From DASZBX01 sp035943635 (GTDB lineage: Bacteria; Actinomycetota; Actinomycetes; Streptomycetales; Catenulisporaceae): a DNA stretch of 64,000 nt. Below are positions 45,964-55,800 of the stretch, one piece after another. Both the position numbers and the translations under genes were made by a program. The notes under the pieces were generated by a model. The model searched no databases. It was not told the origin of the DNA and saw only the letters and a list, made by a program, of their open reading frames with translations. The stretch covers positions 1 through 64,000 of the forward strand of contig DASZBX010000006.1 in assembly GCA_035943635.1 (NCBI GenBank). The letters are read 5' to 3'. Each line of letters starts with the position of its first letter. Position 1 is the first letter of the stretch.

Positions 45964-46573
45964 TCACGTCTCCGCCAAGGCCTCGCCCCCGATGATACGG
46001 GCGGTCACCAGAGCGAACGGGATCACCGCTCCGTCGATGGCCTCGACCCAGTAGTTCGACACGTTCGCCAGGTCCAGGATGTTCTGCACCAGGCCGAGCA
46101 GGACCACGCCGGTCGCGGCGCCGATCATATTGCCCCGGCCGCCCTTCAGGCTCACTCCGCCGATCACGGCCGCGGCGAAGACCTGGAAGATGATGCCCTC
46201 GCCGTAGCCCTGCTGCCCGGTCACCGCGGAGACCCGGCCGGCCTCGATCAGCCCGCCGAGCGCGGCCAGCACGCTGCCGGCCACGTAGACCCCGATCTTG
46301 ACCCGGTCCACCCGGATGCCCGCGGCCCGGGCCGCCTGCGGGTTGCCGCCGATCGCGCAGATCGCCCGGCCGGTCCGGTGGTAGCGCAGGAAGAACCCCA
46401 CCACCGCGAACACGATCACGGTGACGATCAGCGAGACCGGGATGTCCCCGGCGTAGGCCGAGCCCAGGTAGCCGAACGCCCGGGGCAGGTTGAACAGGCT
46501 CTGCGCCTTGACGATGCCGTTCTGCAGGCCGGCCAGCACGATCGTCATGCCGAGGGTGACGATGAACCCGCGC
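45964..46573 (-). pseudogene. sugar ABC transporter permease (RbsC-like), N-terminus lost
   Basis: About 200 C-terminal residues of a ribose/sugar ABC permease remain: GFIVTLGMTIVLAGLQNGIV and TGRAICAIGGNPQAARAAGI (the family's cytoplasmic EAA-like loop) through GGVSLKGGRGNMIGA to a normal C-terminus. The expected first 120 or so residues are absent. At about 46573 the frame runs into the start of an unrelated SGNH hydrolase. Related to the sugar operon by position. Confidence 0.8.
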
Positions 46574-46790
46574 TGATGCTGGTGTGCACGATCTGCCGGA
46601 TCGTCTGGCCGGAGAAGGAAGCGCCGCCGCTCTCCGGCGAGGCGCCCCAGGTGCCGGTCCAGTAGCCGCTGGTGCTCGCCACGGCCGCGCCGGCCGCGGG
46701 CCGGGCGCTCGTCGTGGCCGGGCCGGCGGCGTACGCGGCCCCGGCCGGGGCCAGGGCGGTCGCGGCGCCGGCAGTTCCGGGGCGAACCTG
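46567..46790 (-). pseudogene. SGNH/GDSL-type hydrolase, N-terminal scrap
   Basis: On the minus strand an Ala/Pro-rich signal-like stretch is followed by SGYWTGTWGASPESGGASFS and GQTIRQIVHTSISAG, the typical start of secreted actinobacterial SGNH hydrolases. It ends at the junction with the permease remnant; the GDS serine region is not here. Confidence 0.6.
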
Positions 46791-47054
46791 AGCGGGAACG
46801 TCAACATCGCGTCGACCGGCGGCGTCGGCGCCACGGCCAGCGGCACCCTGCTGCAGACCTGGAACCACGGCGGCCCGGGCAACACCAATGCCCTGTTCGC
46901 CGCCAATGCGCAATCGGGCGGCTACCACCCCTTCACCGCCGACAACTCAGGTCTCTGCCTCGATGTTCCCAATGCCTCCACCGCCAGCGGAGTGCAGCTG
47001 GAGCAGTACACCTGCAACGGCACCGGCGCGCAGTCCTTCCAGCTCGTGCAGTAG
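46767..47054 (+). pseudogene. ricin-type (CBM13) lectin domain, C-terminal scrap
   Basis: About 95 residues: SGNVNIASTGGVGATASGTL, then NSGLCLDVPNAST, GVQLEQYTCNGTGAQSFQLV and stop. The last part is a ricin-B repeat with its Q-x-W-like end, the normal C-terminus of a secreted glycosidase. The gene's front is missing; the frame begins at the junction with the SGNH scrap. It ends shortly before a strong terminator. Confidence 0.65.
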
Positions 47055-47074
47055 CAGTGGAAACTGAGCACAAC

Positions 47075-47119
47075 AGCGCCGGTGCTGCCCGTCCGATCGG
47101 GACGGGCAACACCGGCGCT
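47075..47119. terminator. bidirectional hairpin terminator
   Basis: A 20-bp stem (AGCGCCGGTGCTGCCCGTCC with one mismatch to its partner) and a five-base loop, between the plus-strand lectin scrap and the minus-strand RCC1 protein gene. Confidence 0.8.
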
Positions 47120-47140
47120 TTCCCTGCCCTGGCTAGGAAA

Positions 47141-50100
47141 TCAGGTGATCTCGAGGAGAGCGAGGTTCCAGTTGTCAGTCGTCGGCGCCGTGTCGTTGAT
47201 CGTGACGGCGGTGCCTACTGTGGGCGTCGGGCCGGTGGTGGACTGAACCCAGTAGGTGTCGCCGCGGCTGTCGGTCGACTGTGCCCGAAGGGTCTGATTG
47301 GGGCCTACGGTGCGTGGGACGGACGCGGTCCAGTCGTTGCCGACGGCGAACACCCAGGAGTTGGCGGTGGTCGTCGTGAGGCTGGCGGTGGGCGCGCCCT
47401 CGGCCTTGGCCGCGCTGGCGGTCTGGCCGGTCCCGGGAGCGTTGCCGAAGGCCACCACGGTGAGTGCTTCGCCGTAGTTGGCCGTGGTCAGGGTCGCGGT
47501 GATCGCGGCTGCGGTCAGGGTGCCGGTGGCGCGTGCGGTCCAGATCTCGGCGGTGCCGTTCTGGTTGTTCCCGCGCTTGGCCAGCGTCCAGGTCAGGCCG
47601 CCGCCGGTGACCTTCGCCTTCTGATTCGAACCGGTCGGGCCGTCGCCGGAGACGAAGGCGACGATCAGGTCGCCGGGCGTCGCAGTGCTCAGGTTCGCGG
47701 TCACCGCGGTCGTGCCGGTGATCGTGGCCTGATTGTCGATGGCCGGACCGGCCGGGTTGCTCGCCGTGATGGTCGCGGGCGGGCTGACCGCGGGCGTACC
47801 GGTTCCGTTGGCGGCCGTGACGGTGAACGTGTACGCGCCCGCCGCGGTCGGCGTGCCGGACAGAACGCCGGTCGTCGCGTTCAGGGTCACGCCGGGCGGC
47901 AGCGAGCCGGAGGCGAGCGAGTAGGTCGGCGCCGGGCTACCGGATGCCGCGTACGTGTAGGTGTACGGCTTCCCGACCGTGAGCGTCGCCGGCGGGGTGT
48001 CCGCCGAGAACGTGATGGGCACCGCGGTGAAGGTGAACTGGTCGGCCGCACTCGTGGTGCTGGTCCCGGCCGGGTTCTCCACCTGGACGTCGACAGTCCC
48101 GCTCGGCGCGGTCGGCGTGGTCGCCTGGATCTGGGTGTCGGATTCGACCGTGAACGACGTGGCCGTGACACCGCCGAACGCGACGCCCTGCGCGCCGGTG
48201 AACCCGGTTCCGCTGATCGTCACCGTCGTGCCGCCGCTGACCGGGCCGCTGGCGGTGCTCAGCCCGCTGACGGTCGGCGGGGAGCCGTAGGTGAACTGGT
48301 CGGCTGCCGAGGTGGCGCTGGCCGCGCCCGGGTTGTGCACGGTGACATCGACCAGGCCGGTTCCCTGCGGTGAGGTGACCGTCAGGGCCTGCGGCGAGAG
48401 GTATGTCACCGCGGTGCCCGGAGTGGTCCCGAAGTCCACGGTGCTGGCCGGGGTGAAGCCGGTGCCGAGGATGGACACGGTGGTTCCGCCGGTGGCCGGG
48501 CCGGTGTCCGTGTCCAGGCTGGTCACGGTCGGCGTCGGCGGCGCGCTCTGGCCGGCGCAGTCCAGGGTGACGATCAGGCCGACCTGGGGCGGGGGCACCG
48601 GATACGGGCCGATCGTGGCGGCGGCCTGTCCCGGCGAACCGGGCGCGGAGCAGCCGGGCGCCGTGGCCTGGACCTCGTACCAGCCGGAGTACACGTCCCA
48701 GTGGAACGTCCCGTCCGGTCCGGTGGTCTGCGGGTTGACGCCCGGCTCGATCCCCGGCCCGGTCGGGTCCAGCGGGGTGAACGGACCGGCCGCGGTGTCG
48801 GCGCGCAGGAGGGTGACGGTGGCGCCGTCGACCGGGTTGCCGTTGGAGTCCAGCACGGTGCCGGACGGGTCGATGTAGGCGTCGGCGCCCTGCGCCTCGC
48901 TCGGGCAGAACGCCGCGAACAGCGCCGCGGCGGTGACCTTGGCCGCCACCAAGGCCAGGGTATTGACGATCACCCTGGTCGCGATGGTCAGGATCCGGTA
49001 GCCCCAGGGCGAGGCCACGAAGGACAGGATGGCCGCGGCGGCCGGGATCCCCACCCCGATCGAGGTCAGGAAGCCGGGCAGACCGATCTTGATGGTCAGC
49101 ATCAGCCCGGCCGCGGCGACGTTGATCTCCGGCTGGTAGTAGGCCACCGCGTCCCGGGCGAACGCGGCCTGGCCGGTGGCGCAGTTGGGCTTGATGGCGA
49201 ACTTCGCCGACTCGACCAGTCCCTTGAGATACGCCGGGACGCCGGGTATCGAGGGGACGTACTGGTCCAGGGTGTCGATCAGGGTCGTCACCGACGGGAT
49301 CGACAGCCGGGGCTTGACGGCGGCCGGGGTGCCGGCGCCGGAGCCGGCCGGACGGGTCGGCGTGCCGGTGCTGATTCCGTTGCCCGCGCTCAGGATCCGG
49401 GTCGGGGACGCGGTCACGGTCTGGATCGCGGCAGGGATTGTGGTCGTGGCCTTCGTCGAAGACGGCCTGGCCGACCCTCCCTCGCCCGCATAGCCGAACT
49501 GGTCGGCGGCGACGGTCGCGGTGGTGTCGCCTTCGAGGTTCTCGACCGTGATGTCCTGGGTTCCGCTGCCCGGCGGGCTGACCGCGGTGATCCGGGTGTC
49601 AGAGACCTGAGTGAACTGGGCGGCCGTCGGGCCGAAGTCCACCTCGACCGCGTCGGACAGTCCGGTACCGGTGATCGTCACCGCGGTGCCGCCGGCCTGC
49701 GGGCCGCTCGCGGGCGAGACCGAGGCGACCTGCATGTACGTGTATTGACCGATGACGTCGGTCGTGCCGTTGATCTGCACGGTCACGTCCACGGTGCCGG
49801 TGCCCGCAGGCGCGACGGCCTCGATGCCGCCGTCGTCGACCACGACGAAACTCGCGGCCGGCGCGTTGCCGAAGCTCACGCCGGTCGCGCCGGTGAAGCC
49901 GGAGCCGGAGACCGAGACCTGGGTGCCGCCGCCGTTCGGCCCGGTCGGCGGGAGCACCGGCCCGGACGGCGGGCAGGTCACCGAGTCGTCGATCTCGACC
50001 GGGCCGTGCACCGGGTACTGCGGCGGGATGACGCCGCTGTAGTTCCCGGACCCGGCCGGCGACTCGGTCAGCGCGATGATGTTGCCGTCGTACGACCCGG

Positions 50101-52012
50101 TCTCGGTGTTCTCACCGGTGACCGAGACCGTGGCGATGCCGTCGGCGCAGCCGGTGAGCGTCACGGTCGACGGGCTCGCCCAGTAGAGCGCCGGGGTGCC
50201 CACCGAGCCGTTGACCTCCAGGCCGGTCGGCAGCGCGGCCGTGCCGTTGACGGAGATGGTCTCGTTCTGGATCCCGCCCGCGGGCACCGTGATCGGGTTC
50301 GTGGACGTCGTGGTCCCGCCGCTGCCGGGCAGCGGGAAGGCGGAGAGCACCACCGAGGAGCCGACCGGGGCGGGCATGCTGAAGCTTCCGTCGGTGCCGG
50401 TGACGGTCTGCTGGCACTGGACCACGCCGGTGGTGCAGGACTGCACGACGGCGCCCGGCACCAGAGCGCCGGAGCCCTCGCGGACCACGGTGCCCGACAC
50501 GGCCGCCGCGGCCGCGACGGCGACGGTGAACGGCCCGGCCGTGGCGCTCCCGACGGCGTTCTCGGCCGTCACGCTGTAGCTGAACGAGCTCGTGCCGCTC
50601 GGCGGGGTGCCGATCACCGCGCCGTCGGGCGTGACGGTCAGCCAGGCCGGGGCGTCGGCCAGCGAGTAGGCCGGGTTGCCGGACGCGGGCAGGAAGGCCG
50701 AGTAGACCGCGCCGGTCATCCCGGTCAGCGGCGGCGCCGACTGGATCAGGAAGGCGGGCGGCAGCTGCGCGGCCGCGGAGCCGGGGATGGCCAGCACCAC
50801 GTACGCGCCCGCGGCCACGCTGCCGATGGGCGTGCCGCCGGGGATGGCCACGGCCTTCGGCGTCGTGTTCCTGGCGGTCGTGCCGTCGCCGAGCTGGCCG
50901 AGGCTGTTGTTCCCCCAGGCGTAGAGTGCGCCGTCCTGGCCGATCGCGAAGCTGGTGCCGAAGAAGCTGGTGCCGATCGAGGACGCCAGGGCGTTGCCGG
51001 GCAGCGTGATCGCCGTCGGGGTCAGCACGTCGTCGCCGTAGAACTGGCCGTTGCCGAGGTCCCCGGTGTTGTCCTGGCCCCAGGTGTAGACCCGGCCGTC
51101 GGCGCCCAGGGCGATCCCGTAGCCCTCTCCGTCGGCCACGGCGGTCGCCGGCACGTCGCCGGGCAGGAAGATCTGGGCCGGGGTCTGGACCGCGGCGGCG
51201 GCGCCGTCGCCGAGTTCGCCGTCCGCGGACATCGCGCCCCAGGAGAACAGCTTGCCGTCCACCCCGACGGCCAGGCCGAAGCCCTCGCCGACGGCCACCG
51301 AGGCCACCGCGTCGTCGCCGGGCAGGACCAGCTGCTCGGGCGTGATCTGGTTCTGCCCGGTCCCGTCGCCGAGGCTGTCGTAGTAGTTCTGCCCCCAGAT
51401 GAACAGCTTGCCGTCCACGCCGATCGCGGTGTCCACGTCCTCGAACGCCTGGACCGAGCGGGCCGTGTCCCCGCCGGGCAGCGGGAGCAGGGTCGGCAGC
51501 TGCTGCCGCCCCTGGCCGTCCCCGCGCTGGGTTCCCCACCAGTAGACCTGGCCGTCCGCGCCGAGCGCGAGCGCGTAGTTGTTGCCCGCGGAGACGCCGG
51601 TCGCGGCCAGGCCGCCGGGCAGCGAGATCGCCTTCGGGGTGTACCGGGCGGTGGTCGTGCTGTCGCCGAGTTCCTCGTCGGCGTCGTCGCCCCACGAATA
51701 GATCTGCCCGTCCGAACCGAGCATCAGATCGAACTGGTATCCGACCGAGGACTGGACCGGCGCGACCCCGCCGGGCAGGGTGATCGCCTGCGGGGAGAAC
51801 TCGTCGGTGGTCGTTCCATTGCCGATCTGGCCGTTGTAGTCGGTGCCCCACGAATAGAACGTCGTGTTCTGGCTCTGGTCCTTCGGTGCGGCCGCCGCGG
51901 CCTCGGCAGTCGGCGACAGGACGGTACTGGCCAACGCGACCGCGACACCGACGGCGACCAACCGTCTGTGCCGCCGGCGGCCGGGCAGCCGAACGGGTAT
52001 GGGTAGTGGCAT
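47141..52012 (-). CDS. large secreted RCC1-propeller / IPT-repeat protein
   Basis: About 1623 residues from the ATG at 52012 (AGAGGGG upstream). Signal peptide at about 1-40 (RRHRRLVAVGVAVALASTVL, AEA cleavage region). Seven RCC1 units at about 48-400 (FYSWGTDYNGQIGNG, LYAWGNNSLGQLGDG), enough for one complete seven-bladed propeller. Then a cadherin/Ig-like domain, a carboxypeptidase-regulatory-like domain (VSGTVVREGSGALVPGAVV), two IPT/TIG domains, an unusual hydrophobic helical region near residues 970-1060, a second regulatory-like domain, two more IPT/TIG domains (SGPVSGGTTVTISGTGF), another Ig-like domain and a C-terminal beta domain. No enzyme is recognised; probably an adhesive or matrix protein. 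Confidence 0.88.
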   Translation of the reverse strand: MPLPIPVRLPGRRRHRRLVAVGVAVALASTVLSPTAEAAAAAPKDQSQNTTFYSWGTDYNGQIGNGTTTDEFSPQAITLPGGVAPVQSSVGYQFDLMLGSDGQIYSWGDDADEELGDSTTTARYTPKAISLPGGLAATGVSAGNNYALALGADGQVYWWGTQRGDGQGRQQLPTLLPLPGGDTARSVQAFEDVDTAIGVDGKLFIWGQNYYDSLGDGTGQNQITPEQLVLPGDDAVASVAVGEGFGLAVGVDGKLFSWGAMSADGELGDGAAAAVQTPAQIFLPGDVPATAVADGEGYGIALGADGRVYTWGQDNTGDLGNGQFYGDDVLTPTAITLPGNALASSIGTSFFGTSFAIGQDGALYAWGNNSLGQLGDGTTARNTTPKAVAIPGGTPIGSVAAGAYVVLAIPGSAAAQLPPAFLIQSAPPLTGMTGAVYSAFLPASGNPAYSLADAPAWLTVTPDGAVIGTPPSGTSSFSYSVTAENAVGSATAGPFTVAVAAAAAVSGTVVREGSGALVPGAVVQSCTTGVVQCQQTVTGTDGSFSMPAPVGSSVVLSAFPLPGSGGTTTSTNPITVPAGGIQNETISVNGTAALPTGLEVNGSVGTPALYWASPSTVTLTGCADGIATVSVTGENTETGSYDGNIIALTESPAGSGNYSGVIPPQYPVHGPVEIDDSVTCPPSGPVLPPTGPNGGGTQVSVSGSGFTGATGVSFGNAPAASFVVVDDGGIEAVAPAGTGTVDVTVQINGTTDVIGQYTYMQVASVSPASGPQAGGTAVTITGTGLSDAVEVDFGPTAAQFTQVSDTRITAVSPPGSGTQDITVENLEGDTTATVAADQFGYAGEGGSARPSSTKATTTIPAAIQTVTASPTRILSAGNGISTGTPTRPAGSGAGTPAAVKPRLSIPSVTTLIDTLDQYVPSIPGVPAYLKGLVESAKFAIKPNCATGQAAFARDAVAYYQPEINVAAAGLMLTIKIGLPGFLTSIGVGIPAAAAILSFVASPWGYRILTIATRVIVNTLALVAAKVTAAALFAAFCPSEAQGADAYIDPSGTVLDSNGNPVDGATVTLLRADTAAGPFTPLDPTGPGIEPGVNPQTTGPDGTFHWDVYSGWYEVQATAPGCSAPGSPGQAAATIGPYPVPPPQVGLIVTLDCAGQSAPPTPTVTSLDTDTGPATGGTTVSILGTGFTPASTVDFGTTPGTAVTYLSPQALTVTSPQGTGLVDVTVHNPGAASATSAADQFTYGSPPTVSGLSTASGPVSGGTTVTISGTGFTGAQGVAFGGVTATSFTVESDTQIQATTPTAPSGTVDVQVENPAGTSTTSAADQFTFTAVPITFSADTPPATLTVGKPYTYTYAASGSPAPTYSLASGSLPPGVTLNATTGVLSGTPTAAGAYTFTVTAANGTGTPAVSPPATITASNPAGPAIDNQATITGTTAVTANLSTATPGDLIVAFVSGDGPTGSNQKAKVTGGGLTWTLAKRGNNQNGTAEIWTARATGTLTAAAITATLTTANYGEALTVVAFGNAPGTGQTASAAKAEGAPTASLTTTTANSWVFAVGNDWTASVPRTVGPNQTLRAQSTDSRGDTYWVQSTTGPTPTVGTAVTINDTAPTTDNWNLALLEIT

Positions 52013-52871
52013 GCAGGGTCCCCTCTGATTCAGCCCGCGGCGGATTTCCGCTTCGCCGGCTTCGATATTCGCCCTTGCCCGGGAACTGACGGACGCAGCC
52101 GCCGGGCGGCGAGGCGACCGAGTGAGGAACCTGCCGGGGTGTGCGATCCGGGCCCGTGAGTGCCGACGGAGCCCCACTACGCGTTCGGACCCGCCGATAC
52201 GGCCGATCGGCCCGAAACCCAGCGCCTACAACGGTCATCGAGCCATGACATCAGACCCTTGTTCACCCAGGTCCGGCAGGTCGCGGGATGTTTCTTGCTC
52301 CCTGCGTGCAGTTTCTTGCTGCCCGCTCGGCTGGACTTCGCGGCCGCGATGGCCACGGCGGCGATCCGGTGAAGATCCTTCTCTTCCCGTGCCGCGCGCG
52401 ATACTCTCGGCGGCGGATTCCTCGATGGATCACCGCCGACTCGCGATTGTAGTGCTGCGCAACTGTTCGAGGCAGCTTACTGTCACCGCACGTCAGCGCC
52501 GCAGCGCCGTGGCCAGGTAGGGGAGTGCGGGCGGACCGGCCGGTCGGCCGCAGCCCGGGCGAATGCCGCCGGATCGGCAAGCTCTTTGGATCTTTCGCGA
52601 GAAAGTAAAGATTTGTCATGTGTGTGTCCAGATATTGCGCGGCGATGTCGGAAACGTTACGGTCCCCCTACATCGTCGTTCGCTACCACCGTCCACCCGG
52701 CCCGCGAACCGCCCTGCCGCTCATCCGCACGCTGAGACGGCCGGGCATCGCCGTGCCCTGACCGCTGCACCCGGCCCGGAAACCAGTACCGCCCACGTGA
52801 ACGAACGCTTCTCAACGACCTGACCTCGGGGCGCCGGGCCCGTCCGGCCGCCCCGTGAAAAAAGGAGCAAG
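52013..52871. promoter_or_regulatory. 859-base divergent intergenic region
   Basis: Separates the divergent RCC1 and GH87 genes and must hold both promoters. It contains a short direct repeat (TTTCTTGCT twice near 52290-52320) and a less GC-rich tract at 52590-52680 close to the GH87 side. No convincing ORF, riboswitch or hairpin was seen. AAGGAG at about 52862 is the GH87 ribosome-binding site. Confidence 0.45.
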
Positions 52872-55800
52872 GTGTTCCAGTCCGCACACAAGCTGAAGCG
52901 GGGCGTCGCCTTCGTCGGCGGCGCCGCGCTGCTGACCGGCGGCGTGCTCGCCCTGGCGGTGGCGCCGGCCTCGGCCGCCGCCACCGGCGGCAGCGGCGCG
53001 AGTCTGCCGTATGTCGAAGTCCAGGCGGAGAGCTCCGCCACCAACGGGACCGTGATCGGCCCGAGCTACACCCAGGGCCAGCTGGCCGACGAGGCGTCCG
53101 GCCGCAAGGCCGTCACCCTCGGCAGCGGCCAGTACGTCACCTTCACCACGCCGGTGGCCACCAACTCGGTCGACCTGCGGTACAGCATCCCCGACACCTC
53201 CAGCGGCTCGGTCTACACCGCGCCGCTGTCGCTGTACGTCAACGGCACCAAGCAGTCCGACCTCACGCTGACGAACGCATACAGCTGGTACTACAGCAGC
53301 TACCCGTTCAGCAACAGCCCGAGCGGCGGCAACCCGCACCACTTCTATGACGAGGTGCACCGCCTCTTCAGCACCACCTACCCGGCCGGCACCACCTTCA
53401 AGTTCGAGGTCGACTCCGAGGACACCGCGTCCTCCTACACCCTCGACCTGGCCGACTTCGAGAACGTGGGCGCCGCGCTGACCCAGCCGGCCGGTTCCGT
53501 CTCGGTCACCAGCAAGGGCGCCGACGCCACCGGCGCGGCCGACTCCACCGCCGCGTTCAACTCCGCGATCTCCGCGGCCGGCTCCGGCGGCACCGTGTGG
53601 ATCCCGCCGGGCACGTACAACATCCCCGGCCACATCAGCGTCGACAACGTGACCATCGCGGGCGCCGGCATGTGGTACTCGACCGTCACCGGCACCGCGC
53701 CCGGCTTCTACGGCAACTCCGCGCCGTCGCCGAGCACCAACGTGCACCTGTCGAACTTCGCCATCTTCGGCAACGTCCAGGAGCGCGACGACAGCGCCCA
53801 GGTCAACGGCATCGGCGGAGCGCTCAGCAACTCCACCGTGTCCAACATCTGGATCGAGCACATGAAGGTCGGCGCCTGGATGGACGGGCCGATGAGCGGC
53901 CTGACCTTCAGCGGCATGCGGATCCGGGACACCACCGCGGACGGCATCAACTTCCACGGCGGGGTGACCAACTCCACCGTCACCGACAGCGACATCCGCA
54001 ACACCGGTGACGACGGCATCGCGACCTGGGCCGACTCGACCGAGGGCGCCGACGCCGGCGACACGATCTCGAACAACACCGTGCAGCTGCAGCAGCTGGC
54101 CAACGGCATCGCGATCTACGGCGGCAACAACAACACCGTCACCGGCAACCTGGTCCAGGACACCGGCATCGTGCAGGGCGGCGGCATCACCGTCGCGCAG
54201 CGCTTCAACTCCACCCCGGTCGGCCTGACCACCCTGTCCAACAACTCCCTGATCCGCGACGGCAGCCTCGACCCGAACTGGCTGTTCGGCGTCGGCGCGA
54301 TGTGGTTCGACGGTTCGCAGGGCGCGGTGACCGGCCCGATCAACGTCAGCAACACCCTGATCGAGCAGAGCCCGTACGAGGCGATCCAGTGGGTCGAGGG
54401 CACCGTCAGCGGGGTCTCGCTCAACAACGTGACCATCGCCGGCACCGGCACCTTCGCCCTGCAGGAGCAGACCGGCGGCGCCGCGACCTTCACCAACGTC
54501 ACCGCGACCGGCGTCGGCGCGCTCAGCAGCGTCAACTCGCCGGTGTACAACTGCGAGGGCGGCGGCTTCGCGGTCACCGACGGCGGCGGCAACTCCGGGA
54601 TCTCCGGCACCCCGTTCTGCGGCAACTGGCCGGCCCCGAACTACCCGCCGTACCCGGTCACCGGCGTGCAGGCCAACCCGAGCGCGCTGAACTTCGGTTC
54701 GGTGGCCACCGGCGCGACCAGCGCGGCGCAGACCGTCACGGTCTCCAACCCGACCGGTTCGGCCGCCGCGGTCTCCTCGATCGCGGTCAGCGGCGCCTTC
54801 GCGCAGACCAACACCTGCGGCAGCTCGATCGCCGCGAACGGCTCCTGCACGGTCAGCGTCACCTTCAAGCCGACCGCCAGCGGGGCCAACTCCGGCTCGC
54901 TCACGGTCACCGCCGGCGGGGTCACCAACACCGTCGCCCTGTCCGGCACCGGCATCGCGCCCGGACCGGTGCTCAACCCCAGCCCGGCCAGCCTGTCCTT
55001 CGCGGGCACCGTGGTCGGCGACTCGGCCGCCCCGCAGACCGTCACGGTGACCGACTCGGGCACCTCCGCGGCCACCGTCTCGGGCGTCTCGGCGACCGGT
55101 GACTTCAGCCAGACGAACAACTGCTCCTCGATCGCGGTCGGCGCCTCCTGCGCGGTGACCGTCACCTTCAAGCCGACCGCGTCCGGATCCCGCACCGGGA
55201 CCCTGACCGTGACCAGCAACGCCAACAACAGCCCGACCACCATCGCGCTCAGCGGCAGCGGCATCGGCAGCACCACCGACATCGCGGCCGGCCAGCCGGC
55301 CACCGCGAGCTCGAGCAACAGCCCGTACGTCGCCTCGAACCTGACCGACGCCGACCCGTCCACCTACTGGGAGAGCGCCAACGGCACCTTCCCGGCCTGG
55401 GCCCAGGTCGACCTCGGCCAGAACTACAGTGTCGGCCAGATCGAGCTGAAGCTCCCGCCGGCCACCGCGTGGGCCGCCCGGACCGAGACCCTCTCGGTGC
55501 AGGGCTCCACGGACGGGACCAACTTCACCACCCTCGTCGGTTCGGCCGGGTACACCTTCGACCCGACCGCCGACAACAACACGGTGACCATCCCGTTCAG
55601 CGCCGCCACCGCGCGGTACGTCCGGGTTAACATCACCGCGAACAGCGGATGGACCGCCGGCCAGCTGTCGGACTTCGAGGTCTTCCCGAGCAGTGGCGGC
55701 GGCGGCACCTCGTCGGCGACCCTGTCGGTGGCCCCGACCTCGCTGTCCTTCGCCAGCCAGACCCTGAACAGCACCAGCGCCGCCCAGACGGTCACGGTGA

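Noticed and set aside
48701..52006. Plus-strand open frame of about 1100 codons
   Set aside because: It is antisense to the RCC1/IPT gene, and its Arg/Gly/Ala-rich composition is what the opposite strand of high-GC coding DNA gives. The minus strand has the signal peptide and clear domains.
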